From: Roseimicrobium sp. ORNL1
GTDB taxonomy: Bacteria; Verrucomicrobiota; Verrucomicrobiia; Verrucomicrobiales; Verrucomicrobiaceae
Direction of reading: 5' to 3'
Length of the DNA stretch: 64,000 nucleotides
Assembly (NCBI RefSeq): GCF_011044495.1
Contig: NZ_CP049143.1
Location: forward strand, 4,650,001-4,714,000
Within the stretch, counting starts at the first letter, position 1. Each line of letters begins with the position of its first letter. Below are positions 51,598-60,665 of the stretch, one piece after another. Under the pieces are notes generated by a model, which ran no database searches, was not told the origin of the DNA, and saw only the letters and a list, made by a program, of their open reading frames with translations. The translations under genes were made by a program, and so were the position numbers.

Positions 51598-53174
51598 TGG
51601 GTGCGAAGCCAGCGGCGGTAGTTCGTGTAGCGCTGGTGGAGGTACTTCAGCTTCAGCAGATCCTCATAGAGGTGCCCGTAGAGCTTCCGCGCCTTCGCCA
51701 GTTCATTGATGTGCCGCTCAATGCGGGTGAGCCGGGAAGTGATTTCACTTTCACTGAGACCATCCAGACCACGGCGGAACTCTTCATCGAGGGACGCCAC
51801 CGTATCCGCGCGGTCGAGGTCCAGGCGATCATACTCCGCGCACGCCAGGTCGAAGAGCTTGCGCAACCAGCCCACACGGTCCGTGCGCAGCGGGCGCTGC
51901 CCGGCCTGCTCGAAGAAGGGCGCATCCGTATCCGGCACCAACTTGTCGTGCAACACGAAGGGAAGAATCTGCCGGATGTCCTCCAGTGTCACCACGGCAT
52001 TGCCACGGAACCATGCGAGCGCCTTCGCATAATGCAGCAGCGTCATGAGGTTGCGCACCGAGAGACCGTTTTTGGATTGCAGACCGATGTCCTTCAGCCG
52101 GTCCTTGCCCGTCTCCTGCCCCACGAGAGCGGCCCAGTCCGCGCCGGCGAGGCGTGCTGTGTCCTTTGTCTTGTACTCAAACTGCTCCGCCGCGCCCTCC
52201 AGAAATTCAAACTGGCTGGTGAAAAACTCGATGCGACGCCGCAGTTCCGGTGGCAGTTCCACCGCGCGGATGAGCTTGCCCATGCGATCGATTTCCGCCG
52301 TGGTGAAGATGATCTGCGGAGGCACCACTTCTTCAGGCCGCACATTTTCTTCCACCCGCGTGAGCAGTTCATCGAGAAAGCGCACGTTGAAGGAAAGCGC
52401 CTGCACGATGACGTCAATGCGGTCGCGCAACGCCTCAATCACCTGGTACGTGCCACCGCCCTGGTCGTCATTTGCCGTGAGAAACCAAGCCGCGTCCGGG
52501 CACTCATGAATCTGGTCCAGCATCTCCGCGTAGTTATCCCCCATCACCGTGAGCAGGGCGCTCTGCGTACGTGTGGGGATGCGATTGTACTCATCGATGA
52601 TCTTCACGCGCATGGAGAGCCACTTCCGCCAGGCGATGCGGATGTCTCCGGTGCTCTGCGCATTCACCAGGTCCGCTGGCAGTGGGGTGCCGAGCAAATC
52701 TGAAACCGTCATCTGTGGATGCCCATGCTGCATGCCGCGGCGAACATCCTTCAGCGAATAGCCCGCCAGCACGCCCATGAGCAGCGAGCTCGCCGTCTTC
52801 CCACGACCCGGCCCACCAATGAAGAGACACTTCCGCCGCGTGGCAAAGGTGAGCAGCGGCACCAGCACGAAACTCGAATAGCTCTGCGCCGAGGGCAGCG
52901 TCAGGGGACTCTGCGTATCTCCCAGTCGGAAGACCTGCGGAGGTCCGTCATTGAATTCCACATCATAGTGCGGCGAGATGATGGCCGTATTGACGATCCA
53001 GAAGTACGCCTGCCGCAGCTTTTCATCCAGCGCCACGGAGCCCGCCGCCTCCTCGTCCCCGGAAGACACCGGCCCGTCATAGAGCTGCGCCACATCGAAG
53101 GCCTTCGGCACGTCGCGCGGCGCAGGGTTCGTCGGAGCCTGCGGCACATGACGGAACAGGGAAGGGAGTTTCAT
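51594..53174 (-). CDS. AAA+ ATPase (MoxR-like), first gene of the proximal set
   Basis: 526 residues from ATG 53174 (MKLPSLFRHVPQAPTNPAPR); 12 upstream residues are improbable. Walker A is GGPGRGKTA (residues 120-128), Walker B KIIDEYNRIPTRTQSALLTV (Asp194, Glu195), sensor 1 WFLTANDDQGGGTYQVIEAL and arginine-finger region LRDRIDVIVQAL. The C-terminal 200 residues are helical. Longer than the classic MoxR in the distal set. MoxR-type ATPases act with vWA partners as remodelling chaperones. It is probably transcribed from a promoter upstream of 53174. Confidence 0.92.
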   Translation of the reverse strand: MKLPSLFRHVPQAPTNPAPRDVPKAFDVAQLYDGPVSSGDEEAAGSVALDEKLRQAYFWIVNTAIISPHYDVEFNDGPPQVFRLGDTQSPLTLPSAQSYSSFVLVPLLTFATRRKCLFIGGPGRGKTASSLLMGVLAGYSLKDVRRGMQHGHPQMTVSDLLGTPLPADLVNAQSTGDIRIAWRKWLSMRVKIIDEYNRIPTRTQSALLTVMGDNYAEMLDQIHECPDAAWFLTANDDQGGGTYQVIEALRDRIDVIVQALSFNVRFLDELLTRVEENVRPEEVVPPQIIFTTAEIDRMGKLIRAVELPPELRRRIEFFTSQFEFLEGAAEQFEYKTKDTARLAGADWAALVGQETGKDRLKDIGLQSKNGLSVRNLMTLLHYAKALAWFRGNAVVTLEDIRQILPFVLHDKLVPDTDAPFFEQAGQRPLRTDRVGWLRKLFDLACAEYDRLDLDRADTVASLDEEFRRGLDGLSESEITSRLTRIERHINELAKARKLYGHLYEDLLKLKYLHQRYTNYRRWLRTQ

Positions 53175-53221
53175 GTGCGCAAATGCTACACATGGGAGCG
53201 ATGCGCACAACTGACTAAGTT

Positions 53222-53310
53222 AGAGGTTAGGCGTTAGATGTTATGAATTAGGAGGGGGCAGATCTGCCCTGCCTCTTAACTTCCAACGCCTAACCCTTAA
53301 CACCTAACTT
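53222..53310. repeat. Inverted repeat (family G) between MFS gene and the ATPase operon
   Basis: Left words GAGGTTAGGCGTTAG and right words CCAACGCCTAACCCTTAACAC are imperfect complements; a perfect 14-base palindrome GGGCAGATCTGCCC (53256-53269) lies in the loop. It sits just downstream of the MFS gene stop (read on the minus strand this is upstream of the ATPase start), in an otherwise empty 137-base gap. Confidence 0.65.
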
Positions 53311-53311
53311 C

Positions 53312-54547
53312 CTAAGACACCGGCTTCACCCGCGACGCGACGAAGACGCTCAGCAAGCTCGCGCCAATCGCAATCCAGCCCAGCGTGGGGAAATGCAGAA
53401 TTTTTCCGGTGATGGCATCTTTCGCAATGATGTGCCCACCAAGCAGGGAAGCCAGACCGGCCACCATGTCACGCACACTGCTGTTCAGGCTCATGAAGCT
53501 CCCACGCAAGCGTGCGGGCACCGCGGAGGTGATGATGGCCTGACCGGGCACGAATCTGCCACCGGCAAAGATGAAGAAGAGAGCAGAGAGCACCAGCACC
53601 CAGAACATCGGGGTGATGCCTTGATTCGTGATGAAGTAGATGGGGACGAGAGCCCCCGCGATGGTCACGCTGAACATGAGGAGGCGACCATGCTTGTCCG
53701 CCAGGCGACCCACCACCGGAGACGTACACAGGCTGGCGAAGCCACCCACCAGATATATCGAGGGGAGGTCACTCTCTTGCAGACCCACATTCGACACCAA
53801 GCTGGGACTCAGGAAGGGAATGATCATGAAGTGCCCCAGGATGAGCAGTGTCATGAACAACAGGGCGGTGAGCGTATTCGCATTCGTCACCAGCTCGCGC
53901 AATCTCGCCAGCGCTTCTCCGCGCACGTGTCCGCCGGCATTCAGGTGCCCGCGCAGGCTGGGAAAAATCATCAGACACGTGATCCACAGCAGCGTACCCA
54001 CCCCCACGATGATGATGAAAGGCGCATGCCAGCTCCATTTGGCCGCACACCACAGCCCCACCGGCACACCCGCCACCGCAGCAAAGGCGAACGACGCCAT
54101 GACGATGCCCATGGCGCCCGCCCGGCGCTCCAGCGGCACCACATCCCCCACCACCGTCAGCACAATAGCTCCTGATACACCACCGAAGGCGCCGCTGAGT
54201 ACACGAGCCGCAAGCAGTGCGTGGTAGCTGGGAGCCAGCGCACAGGCCAGCGTGCCCAGGATGAAGCCCGCGTAGCAGAAGAGCATCGCCTGCTTGCGAT
54301 CAAAGCGGTCCACCCAGAATGCCCCAATCAACCCCGCAATGCCAGCGCTGAAGGTGTAGGAGGCTACCAGCAGACTGAACTGGTGCGGCTCGATCTTGAA
54401 GATGCGCATCAACTGCGGCCCCAGCGGCATCATGACCATGAAGTCCATGATGTGGGTGAACTGCACCGTGGCGAGCAGCAGGAGGAGGAAACGTTCAGAG
54501 AGGACCGGACGGGGTTGAATCTCAGGGTCAGGGGGGAATGACGACAT
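53312..54547 (-). CDS. MFS transporter
   Basis: 411 residues from ATG 54547 (MSSFPPDPEIQPRPVLSERF). Twelve hydrophobic segments are visible, starting LLLLLATVQFTHIMDFMVMM. MFS loop motifs: GAFWVDRFDRKQAML between helices 2 and 3 and GRLADKHGRLLMF in the second half; SPVVGR also present. This looks like an efflux-type drug/proton antiporter or sugar-efflux class; substrate unknown. The same frame runs open upstream through the GYF_2 gene, but that extension has no domain support. Confidence 0.9.
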   Translation of the reverse strand: MSSFPPDPEIQPRPVLSERFLLLLLATVQFTHIMDFMVMMPLGPQLMRIFKIEPHQFSLLVASYTFSAGIAGLIGAFWVDRFDRKQAMLFCYAGFILGTLACALAPSYHALLAARVLSGAFGGVSGAIVLTVVGDVVPLERRAGAMGIVMASFAFAAVAGVPVGLWCAAKWSWHAPFIIIVGVGTLLWITCLMIFPSLRGHLNAGGHVRGEALARLRELVTNANTLTALLFMTLLILGHFMIIPFLSPSLVSNVGLQESDLPSIYLVGGFASLCTSPVVGRLADKHGRLLMFSVTIAGALVPIYFITNQGITPMFWVLVLSALFFIFAGGRFVPGQAIITSAVPARLRGSFMSLNSSVRDMVAGLASLLGGHIIAKDAITGKILHFPTLGWIAIGASLLSVFVASRVKPVS

Positions 54548-54703
54548 GGGGGGGAGTGAGGGGAGAGGGAGCCAGACTCTGCCACAGACTGGCACGGGCC
54601 GGGAATGGGATACGCACGATCTATGGAGAAGGGCGCGACCACCGCCGGACTGAATCGATTTTTTCTTGCCGCGCACAATAGACTCTGCTTCAGCAAATCC
54701 ACG

Positions 54704-55525
54704 ATGCATTGGTACTATGAGCAGGAGGGGAAACCCGTAGGTCCCGTCACGGAGGAAGCCTTTCAGGCCGCGCGAGCGAGCGGCCTCGTGAGCCCGGCCA
54801 CACGTGTCTGGCGTGAGGGATGGCCGGACTGGCGCCCCGCAGGCGATCTCGCACCCACCTACACAGGCACCCAGCCTCCACCGGTACCGGCTTCGCTCAT
54901 GCACGCCGCCTCCCGCTGCGCCGAGTGCAATCAAGTGCTGCCCGACCTTGTCCACCTCGGCGGTGTGAGTGTGTGTGAATCTTGCAAGCCTCACGCCCTC
55001 GCAAAACTGCGGGAGGGAATAGTGCTGGGCGCAGGCCCCTGGCGGGACGGCCAGTTGCTGGTGACCCTCAAAAATACCCCGCTGCCCGAGGCCTGCCTGA
55101 AATGCGGCGCGCCCCCGGTAAAGCAGGTAAAGAAAGCACTGAGCTGGCACCACCCCGCGCTCTACTTGATTATCTTTGTGGGCCTCCTCATCTACCTCAT
55201 CCTCGCCCTTTGTCTGCGCAAGACGGCCACCATCTTTGTACCCCTGTGCGCGGAATGCAATGGCCGCCGCAAGCGGAATGGCCTCATTTCCTTCTTGGGA
55301 TTCGCCGGTGCCTTGGTTGCCTTCATCGTCGCGGGAGCCACGTTGGAAGGAGATGCCAGCACTGCCGCCGTACTCGCGGGGGTGGGGCTGTTGCTCTTCT
55401 CGCTTATCTGGATGGCTTCCACCCAGCTCGTGCTGGCCAAAAAAATCAACGAGACCCACGCCTGGGTGAAGAAGGCTGGAAGCCCCTTCCTGGACCGCCT
55501 GCCCCAGTGGACGGGACCGGAATGA
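54704..55525 (+). CDS. GYF_2 domain, zinc-ribbon and membrane protein
   Basis: 273 residues from ATG 54704 (MHWYYEQEGKPVGPVTEEAF). The N-terminal 50 residues are a GYF_2 domain (WYY...GPVTEEAF...VWREGWPDW). Then two CxxC pairs, CAECN and CESCK, and CLKCG/CAECN further on, with membrane segments ALYLIIFVGLLIYLILALC, LISFLGFAGALVAFIVAGA and TAAVLAGVGLLLFSLIWMA. It is a membrane protein with a cytoplasmic GYF_2/ribbon head. The type is common in PVC bacteria, with no assigned role. It is divergent from the MFS gene. Confidence 0.82.
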   Translation: MHWYYEQEGKPVGPVTEEAFQAARASGLVSPATRVWREGWPDWRPAGDLAPTYTGTQPPPVPASLMHAASRCAECNQVLPDLVHLGGVSVCESCKPHALAKLREGIVLGAGPWRDGQLLVTLKNTPLPEACLKCGAPPVKQVKKALSWHHPALYLIIFVGLLIYLILALCLRKTATIFVPLCAECNGRRKRNGLISFLGFAGALVAFIVAGATLEGDASTAAVLAGVGLLLFSLIWMASTQLVLAKKINETHAWVKKAGSPFLDRLPQWTGPE

Positions 55526-55629
55526 TTTTCCCGGCGGCCACAGAGTTCCTGCGGCATATGCACGAATCACTTGCGCAAAGCGCCATCGCTGCCAAGTTAC
55601 CAGCCCATCAAATAGGTCAGTTTCAGTTT

Positions 55630-55706
55630 CGGGACGTAGCTTAGCCTGGTAGAGCGCGTGGTTTGGGACCACGAGGCCGGAGGTTCGAATCCTCTCGTCC
55701 CGACCA
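55630..55706 (+). tRNA. tRNA-Pro (anticodon TGG)
   Basis: Complete 77-base cloverleaf. Acceptor stem CGGGACG/CGTCCCG, D-arm GCTTAGCCTGGTAGAGC, anticodon stem CGTGG/CCACG with loop TTTGGGA (anticodon TGG, G37), T-loop GTTCGAATC and an encoded CCA end. Reads CCN proline codons with the modified U34. It lies between the GYF_2 and YbjN-like genes. Confidence 0.97.
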
Positions 55707-55747
55707 TTTTCCTTCCCCCAGTCAGACCCACACGGGTCGTTTGTTCA

Positions 55748-56284
55748 ATGTCCGCGCTGCACGTCGCTGTCCTCAATGCCTTCAAGAGTAAGGGATGGGC
55801 CTACCGCGAGATTCCCGACATGGAGGTGGTGGAGGCCAGCTTCGAGGCGTACCACACCCGCGTACCACTTCATGTGCAGTCCTTTGGCGAGATGCAAATC
55901 GTCGCCGTGGTGGCAAATGCCTCAGTGAAGGTGCCCAACACCCACCGCGTGCGCGCCGCCGAACTCTGCATGCGCGTGAACAAGGACCTGAACATCGGCG
56001 CCTTTGAGATGGATTGGGATGCAGGTCAGGTGATGTTCCGCCAGGCCAATGTGTTTGCAAAGCACCGGCACGATGAGGAACTCATCACCAACCTCGTGCA
56101 CAACGCCGTGGTGGAGATGGACCGCATGACGCCGTATCTCGGCGAACTCGTCCGCACCACCAAGGACATGCTGCCGTTCCTCGATCTCCAGCAACTGCTG
56201 AAGCGCGAGGAACTCCTCCCGCCAGGAGACCCGGTGGACGCAGACGCCCAGGAAGCCGGCTCTGAGGGTTCTCAGAAGGCGTAG
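55748..56284 (+). CDS. YbjN-type (DUF1790-like) protein
   Basis: 178 residues from ATG 55748 (MSALHVAVLNAFKSKGWAYR). The first 120 residues fit the YbjN fold: KGWAYREIPDMEVVEASFEA, HVQSFGEMQIVAVVANA, AELCMRVNKDLNIGAFEMDW, HNAVVEMDRMTPYLGELV. YbjN-like proteins are sensory regulators or T3SS-chaperone-like folds in other bacteria; role unknown. The C-terminal tail is Pro/Ala/Glu-rich. Located 42 bases after the tRNA. Confidence 0.7.
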   Translation: MSALHVAVLNAFKSKGWAYREIPDMEVVEASFEAYHTRVPLHVQSFGEMQIVAVVANASVKVPNTHRVRAAELCMRVNKDLNIGAFEMDWDAGQVMFRQANVFAKHRHDEELITNLVHNAVVEMDRMTPYLGELVRTTKDMLPFLDLQQLLKREELLPPGDPVDADAQEAGSEGSQKA

Positions 56285-56360
56285 CCTGACTTGCGGCATT
56301 TCGCTTGAGGCGGACTCAGCCTCTCAGGCAACTTCTCTGGTTGAATTGAAACGGCGAAAG

Positions 56361-57098
56361 CTACTTTGCTTTTCCAGTCAGCATCCCTTTCAGCTTGCCT
56401 AACAGCGTTGCCCTGGGGCGTACCGCGAGAATGGGCCACTTCGGATGCATGGCCAACACATCCAGTTGCTTCAGGTCCACCCCATCTCCCAGCTTCCGGT
56501 TCCGGAAATCGTAGATCATCGCGCCCGCTTCCAAAGGCTCTGCGAGTTCGCGTAGCACTTCATCTCCACTCGCGAGGGCCGTCTCCCGGCTGACCAGGTC
56601 CTTGTTGAGTTCCTGAATCGGCTTGATGCGGAACTCGTGCACATCATCAATGAGACTCTGGTAGGGCGGCCTCATGAACCGAAGCCACTCGTCCACAAAC
56701 TCCAGGATGCTGGAGCATTGCACAAACAGCATCGGCCCTTCATGCTGGTAGTAGTAGATGGGGCCAAGGTCCACGGTGCCGGCTCTGTTCCAATAGAACC
56801 AGAAATTGCCATAACCATCCTGCGCGAGAGCTCGAAAACGGCCTCTCAGGATCACAGGATACAGATAGTCCGCCTCCGGCCCCCATAGCTCGAATGTCTC
56901 CAGGGCGCCTCCATCAAATCCACGGCAAAACTCCAGCAGTGACCGCGTCTCTTCCGGTAGTGCATAACCAAGCTCGCGCTCAATCGAGGCAATCTCCTGC
57001 GCATTGAAGGGCGGCAGCAGCTTGGTGTCCCACGGTTCGCCATCTTCGCTGAGGGGCGGATTGGCCAGATGTGCCTGAATACGCTGAACGATGGACAT
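56361..57098 (-). CDS. SMI1/KNR4 family protein
   Basis: 245 residues. Residues about 30-140 match the SMI1/KNR4 (SUKH) fold: FNAQEIASIERELGYALPEE, LLEFCRGFDGG, LARDGYGNFWFYWN-like LAQDGYGNFWFYWNRAG and SILEFVDEWLRFM. The family includes many bacterial immunity proteins and cell-wall regulators in fungi. The C-terminal third is helical with TLLGKLKGMLTGKAK. No toxin gene lies next to it, so an immunity role is not supported by context here. Confidence 0.85.
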   Translation of the reverse strand: MSIVQRIQAHLANPPLSEDGEPWDTKLLPPFNAQEIASIERELGYALPEETRSLLEFCRGFDGGALETFELWGPEADYLYPVILRGRFRALAQDGYGNFWFYWNRAGTVDLGPIYYYQHEGPMLFVQCSSILEFVDEWLRFMRPPYQSLIDDVHEFRIKPIQELNKDLVSRETALASGDEVLRELAEPLEAGAMIYDFRNRKLGDGVDLKQLDVLAMHPKWPILAVRPRATLLGKLKGMLTGKAK

Positions 57099-57149
57099 GC
57101 CTTATGGAAAGGGCTTCGGTCCATTTTGTCAAAGTCACTGCCGAAACAA

Positions 57150-57184
57150 TAAACGAAGAAGCCACCGCGATGTGCGGTGGCTTC
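57150..57184 (-). terminator. Rho-independent terminator of xylA
   Basis: Perfect 11-bp stem GAAGCCACCGC/GCGGTGGCTTC (57158-57168 and 57174-57184) with a 5-base loop. On the minus strand, it is followed by TTCGTTTATTG. It lies 35 bases after the xylA stop and just before the end of the SMI1/KNR4 gene region. Confidence 0.85.
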
Positions 57185-57219
57185 TCCCAAATTGCAGACA
57201 AATCTGCCTGCTGCTTCGA

Positions 57220-58530
57220 TCAAATGAACTCGTTGACCAGGTTCTCCAGCATCTCCTGGCGACCGCTGCCGATGACAGGCTCGCCGTTCTTCAGCGTGTA
57301 GGCTTCCAGGTCTTCCAAAGTGCATCCACCCTGTTCCACCTTGGCACCAATGCCGCTATCGAAGGTGCTGTAGCGCTGCTTCACGAAGGCATCGAGACGA
57401 CCGTCTTCGATGATGGCGGAGGCAATCTTCAGACCACGCGCGAAGGCGTCCATGCCACCGATGTGTGCGTGGAAGAGATCCACCGGCTCGAAGCTCTCGC
57501 GACGGCACTTGGCGTCGAAGTTCAGGCCGCCCGTGGTGAAGCCGCCCATCTTCAGCAGCACCAGCATGATCTGCGTGGTGAGATAGATGTCCGTGGGGAA
57601 CTGATCCGTGTCCCAGCCAATGAGTTCATCACCCGTGTTCGCATCGATGGAACCCAGGGCACCGGCAGCGAGGGCTACTTCCAGCTCATGGCGCATGGTG
57701 TGGCCGGCGAGCGTGGCGTGGTTCGTTTCGATGTTCAGCTTGAAGTGCTCCAGCAGGCCGTACTCGCGAAGGAAGTTCAGGCACGCAGCGCTGTCGCTGT
57801 CGTACTGGTGCGTGGAGGGTTCACGCGGCTTTGGTTCGATGTAGAAGGGACCCTTGAATCCGATCTTCTTCTTATAGTCCACCGCCATGTGCATGAAGGC
57901 GGCCAGGTGGTCCATCTCACGTTTGATGTTGGTATTCCACAGCGTGGAATAGCCTTCACGGCCACCCCAGAAGGTGTAGCCCTCACCGCCGAGGCGATGC
58001 GTGACTTCCAGCGCCTTCTTCACCTGCGCGCCGGCGTAGGCGTATACATTGGCGTTCGGGCTGGTGGCAGCGCCCTGGTTGTAACGGGGATGCGCAAAGA
58101 GGCAGGCCGTGCCCCAGAGCAGCTTCTTGCCGGTGGCTTTCTGCAACTCTTCCAGGGTGTCTGCCACGGCGTCGAGGCTCTTGTTGCTCTCAGCAAGGGT
58201 TTTGCCCTCGGGAGCCACATCGCGGTCATGGAAGCAGTAGTAGTCGATGCCGAGTTTATCCATGAACTCGAAGCACACATGCGCGCGCTTCTTCGCGTTC
58301 TCGATGCTATCGGTGCCATCATCCCACGGCTTCTGGGAGGTGCCGCTGCCGAAGGGGTCAGACAGCGTATTGCGCATCGCGTGCCAGTAGGCCACGCCGA
58401 AACGCATGTGATCGCGCATGGTCTTTCCAGCGACCACTTCGTCCGCATTGTAATGTTTGAAGGCCAGTGGATTCTTGGACTTCGGTCCCTCGAAGGGGAT
58501 CTTCGGAATGTCAGGAAACGCTTCGCTCAT
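57220..58530 (-). CDS. xylA: Xylose isomerase
   Basis: 436 residues, the usual length of the class II enzyme. Converts D-xylose to D-xylulose in the cytoplasm (also D-glucose to fructose). Clear motifs: [11 protein letters not shown] (catalytic His), [28 protein letters not shown] (metal-binding Glu and Lys), [14 protein letters not shown] and [20 protein letters not shown]. It starts [20 protein letters not shown]. Not accompanied by xylB or a transporter; a terminator follows at 57150-57184. Likely expressed alone from upstream of 58530. Confidence 0.98.
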   Translation of the reverse strand: MSEAFPDIPKIPFEGPKSKNPLAFKHYNADEVVAGKTMRDHMRFGVAYWHAMRNTLSDPFGSGTSQKPWDDGTDSIENAKKRAHVCFEFMDKLGIDYYCFHDRDVAPEGKTLAESNKSLDAVADTLEELQKATGKKLLWGTACLFAHPRYNQGAATSPNANVYAYAGAQVKKALEVTHRLGGEGYTFWGGREGYSTLWNTNIKREMDHLAAFMHMAVDYKKKIGFKGPFYIEPKPREPSTHQYDSDSAACLNFLREYGLLEHFKLNIETNHATLAGHTMRHELEVALAAGALGSIDANTGDELIGWDTDQFPTDIYLTTQIMLVLLKMGGFTTGGLNFDAKCRRESFEPVDLFHAHIGGMDAFARGLKIASAIIEDGRLDAFVKQRYSTFDSGIGAKVEQGGCTLEDLEAYTLKNGEPVIGSGRQEMLENLVNEFI

Positions 58531-58776
58531 AGAGCGGGCATTTCAGCCTCCAAGCCCCGACCCGTCAAGAATGGGCGAAAAGTTTCTTTGTAGCGCTTCG
58601 GTCCGGGATGGCAGATTTTTAACAAATCAGCCTTCCCCTGAAATTCGCGCTTCTCCAGCCCTCAGCGCAGGGAAGCGTGGGAGTTTTGTGTGATTTCAGG
58701 TGGCCTCATCCCGTGGGAAACAGGAAACTTCGTGTCTGTGTTCACCCACAATGGAGGCAAGCCTCCCCCCGCCCTC

Positions 58777-59616
58777 TTACAGGTCAAACACGAACGGAAT
58801 GCCCTGTTCCTCCATCATCTTTTTCTCCTTGGTGAGATGCTTTTCGGCGAGCTTGTTGAAGGTGCCGTCCTTCCGCAGTTTCGCCAGGCACTCATTGATC
58901 TTCTCCTTGAGGTCGGTGTCTCCCTGGCGCAAGGCCACGGCCCACACCTCCTCGCGCAGGGGCTTGAGCAGCACCCGGGTGGTTTGCTGCTGCTTGTCGT
59001 GATAGTTCATGAGGGAAAGCTGGTCGTAGATCCACGCGTCCACCCCACCCTTCACCACTTCCATGACGCAGGCGGTATCTCCGTCCAGCGCGATGACCTG
59101 CGCCTTCGGCAGGTACTGCCGGACATACTGCTCCCCGGTCGTGCCCAGTCGTACCACAACCCTTCTGGCGGGGTCATTGAGGTCCTCAACCTTCTGCACC
59201 GGGGAGTCCTTCCAAAGGAGCATCGCCAGCCCCGTCTTCACATACGGATCGCTGAAGTCCACGGACTTGCGACGCTCATCACTGGCTGTGACGGAAGAGA
59301 TGATGATGTCCACGCTGCCGCTCTTCAGCGCGGCGATGAGACCGTCGAAGTTGATATTACGAAACTCCACCTTTCTGCCGAGGTGCTCACCGATGGCATT
59401 GCCCAGGTCCACACTCACACCGGCAAACTCTCCCGTCTCATTCGTGTACTCGAAGGGCGGATACGTGGCATCCATGGCGATGACCAGTCGTGGCAGCACT
59501 TCCTTGCCACCGCCACCTCCCTGCGTGCTCGCTTGGTTGGCTTTTTCTTCAGAGCAACCGGTCAGGGACAAAAATCCCGCCAGCACCGAACAGCACAGCA
59601 CGCAGAACCGTTTCAT
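58777..59616 (-). CDS. Amino-acid ABC transporter substrate-binding lipoprotein
   Basis: 279 residues from ATG 59616 (MKRFCVLCCSVLAGFLSLTG); an upstream in-frame region to 59736 overlaps the divergent gene. The signal ends with the lipobox LTGC (Cys lipidation). The SBP_bac_3 fold shows LVIAMDATYPPFEYTNETGE, GVSVDLGNAIGEHLGR, DGLIAALKSGSVDIIISSVT and VDFSDPYVKTGLAMLL; these fit binding proteins for polar or basic amino acids. No permease or ATPase gene is adjacent, so the rest of the transporter must lie elsewhere. Confidence 0.9.
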   Translation of the reverse strand: MKRFCVLCCSVLAGFLSLTGCSEEKANQASTQGGGGGKEVLPRLVIAMDATYPPFEYTNETGEFAGVSVDLGNAIGEHLGRKVEFRNINFDGLIAALKSGSVDIIISSVTASDERRKSVDFSDPYVKTGLAMLLWKDSPVQKVEDLNDPARRVVVRLGTTGEQYVRQYLPKAQVIALDGDTACVMEVVKGGVDAWIYDQLSLMNYHDKQQQTTRVLLKPLREEVWAVALRQGDTDLKEKINECLAKLRKDGTFNKLAEKHLTKEKKMMEEQGIPFVFDL

Positions 59617-59699
59617 GCCGCATGGTGCGGCAGGACGGCGACTTCGCAATCGGGTTTCGCCGCGAGTTGACACTTCGCAGCGCATTTCCATCATGCGGC

Positions 59700-60461
59700 A
59701 TGATTCTTTCCTCCGGCGAATACCACGACCTGCCAACGCCCTACGGCCCCATGCGCATTGAGATTTTCCGGCCCGTGGCCGCGGGGAAGTATCCGGGCAT
59801 CGTGTTGTACTCGGAGATCTTTCAGCTCACCGGCCCCATCCGCCGTACGGCCGCCTTCCTCGCCGGCCACGGCTTCGTGGTGGCAGTGCCGGAGGTGTAT
59901 CATGAGTTCCTTCCCGCTGGCACCGTGCTGGCCTATGACCAGGAGGGCGCGGACAAGGGAAATGAATTCAAGTTCGCCAAGGAACTGGCCAGCTATGATG
60001 CGGATGCGCGCGCTGCCCTGGACTTCCTGAAATCCCACCCCGCCTGCACCGGCAAGCTCGGGGTCATGGGCATCTGCCTGGGCGGTCATCTCAGCTTCCG
60101 CGCTGCGGCGAAGAACACGGATGTGAGTGCCGCCGTGTGCCTCTATGCCACGGACATCCACAAGAATAGCCTCGGCAAGGGCAGCAACGATGACTCGCTC
60201 GTGAGCATCAAGCACACGAAAGCGGAACTCCTCATGGTCTGGGGTCAGCAGGACCCCCACATCCCACTGGAAGGACGTCGGAAAATCCAAGCCACACTGG
60301 ATGCCGAAGGCGTGAAATACACGTGGCATGAATTCAACGGCCAGCACGCCTTCATCCGCGACGAAGGCCCACGCTACGACCCTGAGCTGGCCGTGCTGAC
60401 CATGAATCTCACCCTCGCCCTCTTCCGCCGCAAGCTCAGCGAAGGGGATGCAATGGCATAA
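59700..60461 (+). CDS. Dienelactone-hydrolase family protein, cytoplasmic
   Basis: 253 residues from ATG 59700 (MILSSGEYHDLPTPYGPMRI), no signal peptide. Triad: Cys126 in GICLGGH, Asp185 in WGQQDPHIP and His216 in NGQHAFIRD. Likely an alpha/beta hydrolase of the DLH type with Cys nucleophile; substrate unknown. Divergent from the ABC binding protein gene, with 83 bases between starts. A perfect long inverted repeat (60525-60619) lies downstream. It differs from the exported DLH-like protein at 1644 and is not its close copy. Confidence 0.9.
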   Translation: MILSSGEYHDLPTPYGPMRIEIFRPVAAGKYPGIVLYSEIFQLTGPIRRTAAFLAGHGFVVAVPEVYHEFLPAGTVLAYDQEGADKGNEFKFAKELASYDADARAALDFLKSHPACTGKLGVMGICLGGHLSFRAAAKNTDVSAAVCLYATDIHKNSLGKGSNDDSLVSIKHTKAELLMVWGQQDPHIPLEGRRKIQATLDAEGVKYTWHEFNGQHAFIRDEGPRYDPELAVLTMNLTLALFRRKLSEGDAMA

Positions 60462-60524
60462 CCATCTGCTTACTAGAAGCTCTCCCAAACCTGCTCCAGT
60501 AAAGTCAGAGAATCATCAGCCGGC

Positions 60525-60619
60525 CCTAGGAGCGCTGGCCTCTGGCCGGCGTATTCGTGTTGCCACCTCTCGCGGCTCACAAGCTTCAAAACCGCCGGCC
60601 AGAGGCCAGCGCTCCTAGG
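60525..60619. repeat. Perfect 27-bp inverted repeat (family D2)
   Basis: Arms 60525-60551 and 60593-60619 are exact reverse complements (CCTAGGAGCGCTGG... and ...GCGCTCCTAGG), with a 41-base loop. A decayed copy is at 13932-14030. It fills the gap between the DLH gene and the LysR gene (convergent), where nothing else is seen. Confidence 0.9.
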
Positions 60620-60665
60620 ACAACGTCCGGCTCTTGGCATCACAGGCTGGAAGATGTCAGTCTCA

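Noticed and set aside
54548-55672. N-terminal extension of the MFS transporter frame
   Set aside because: It runs antisense through the GYF_2 gene and the tRNA-Pro region; the MFS domain starts at 54547.
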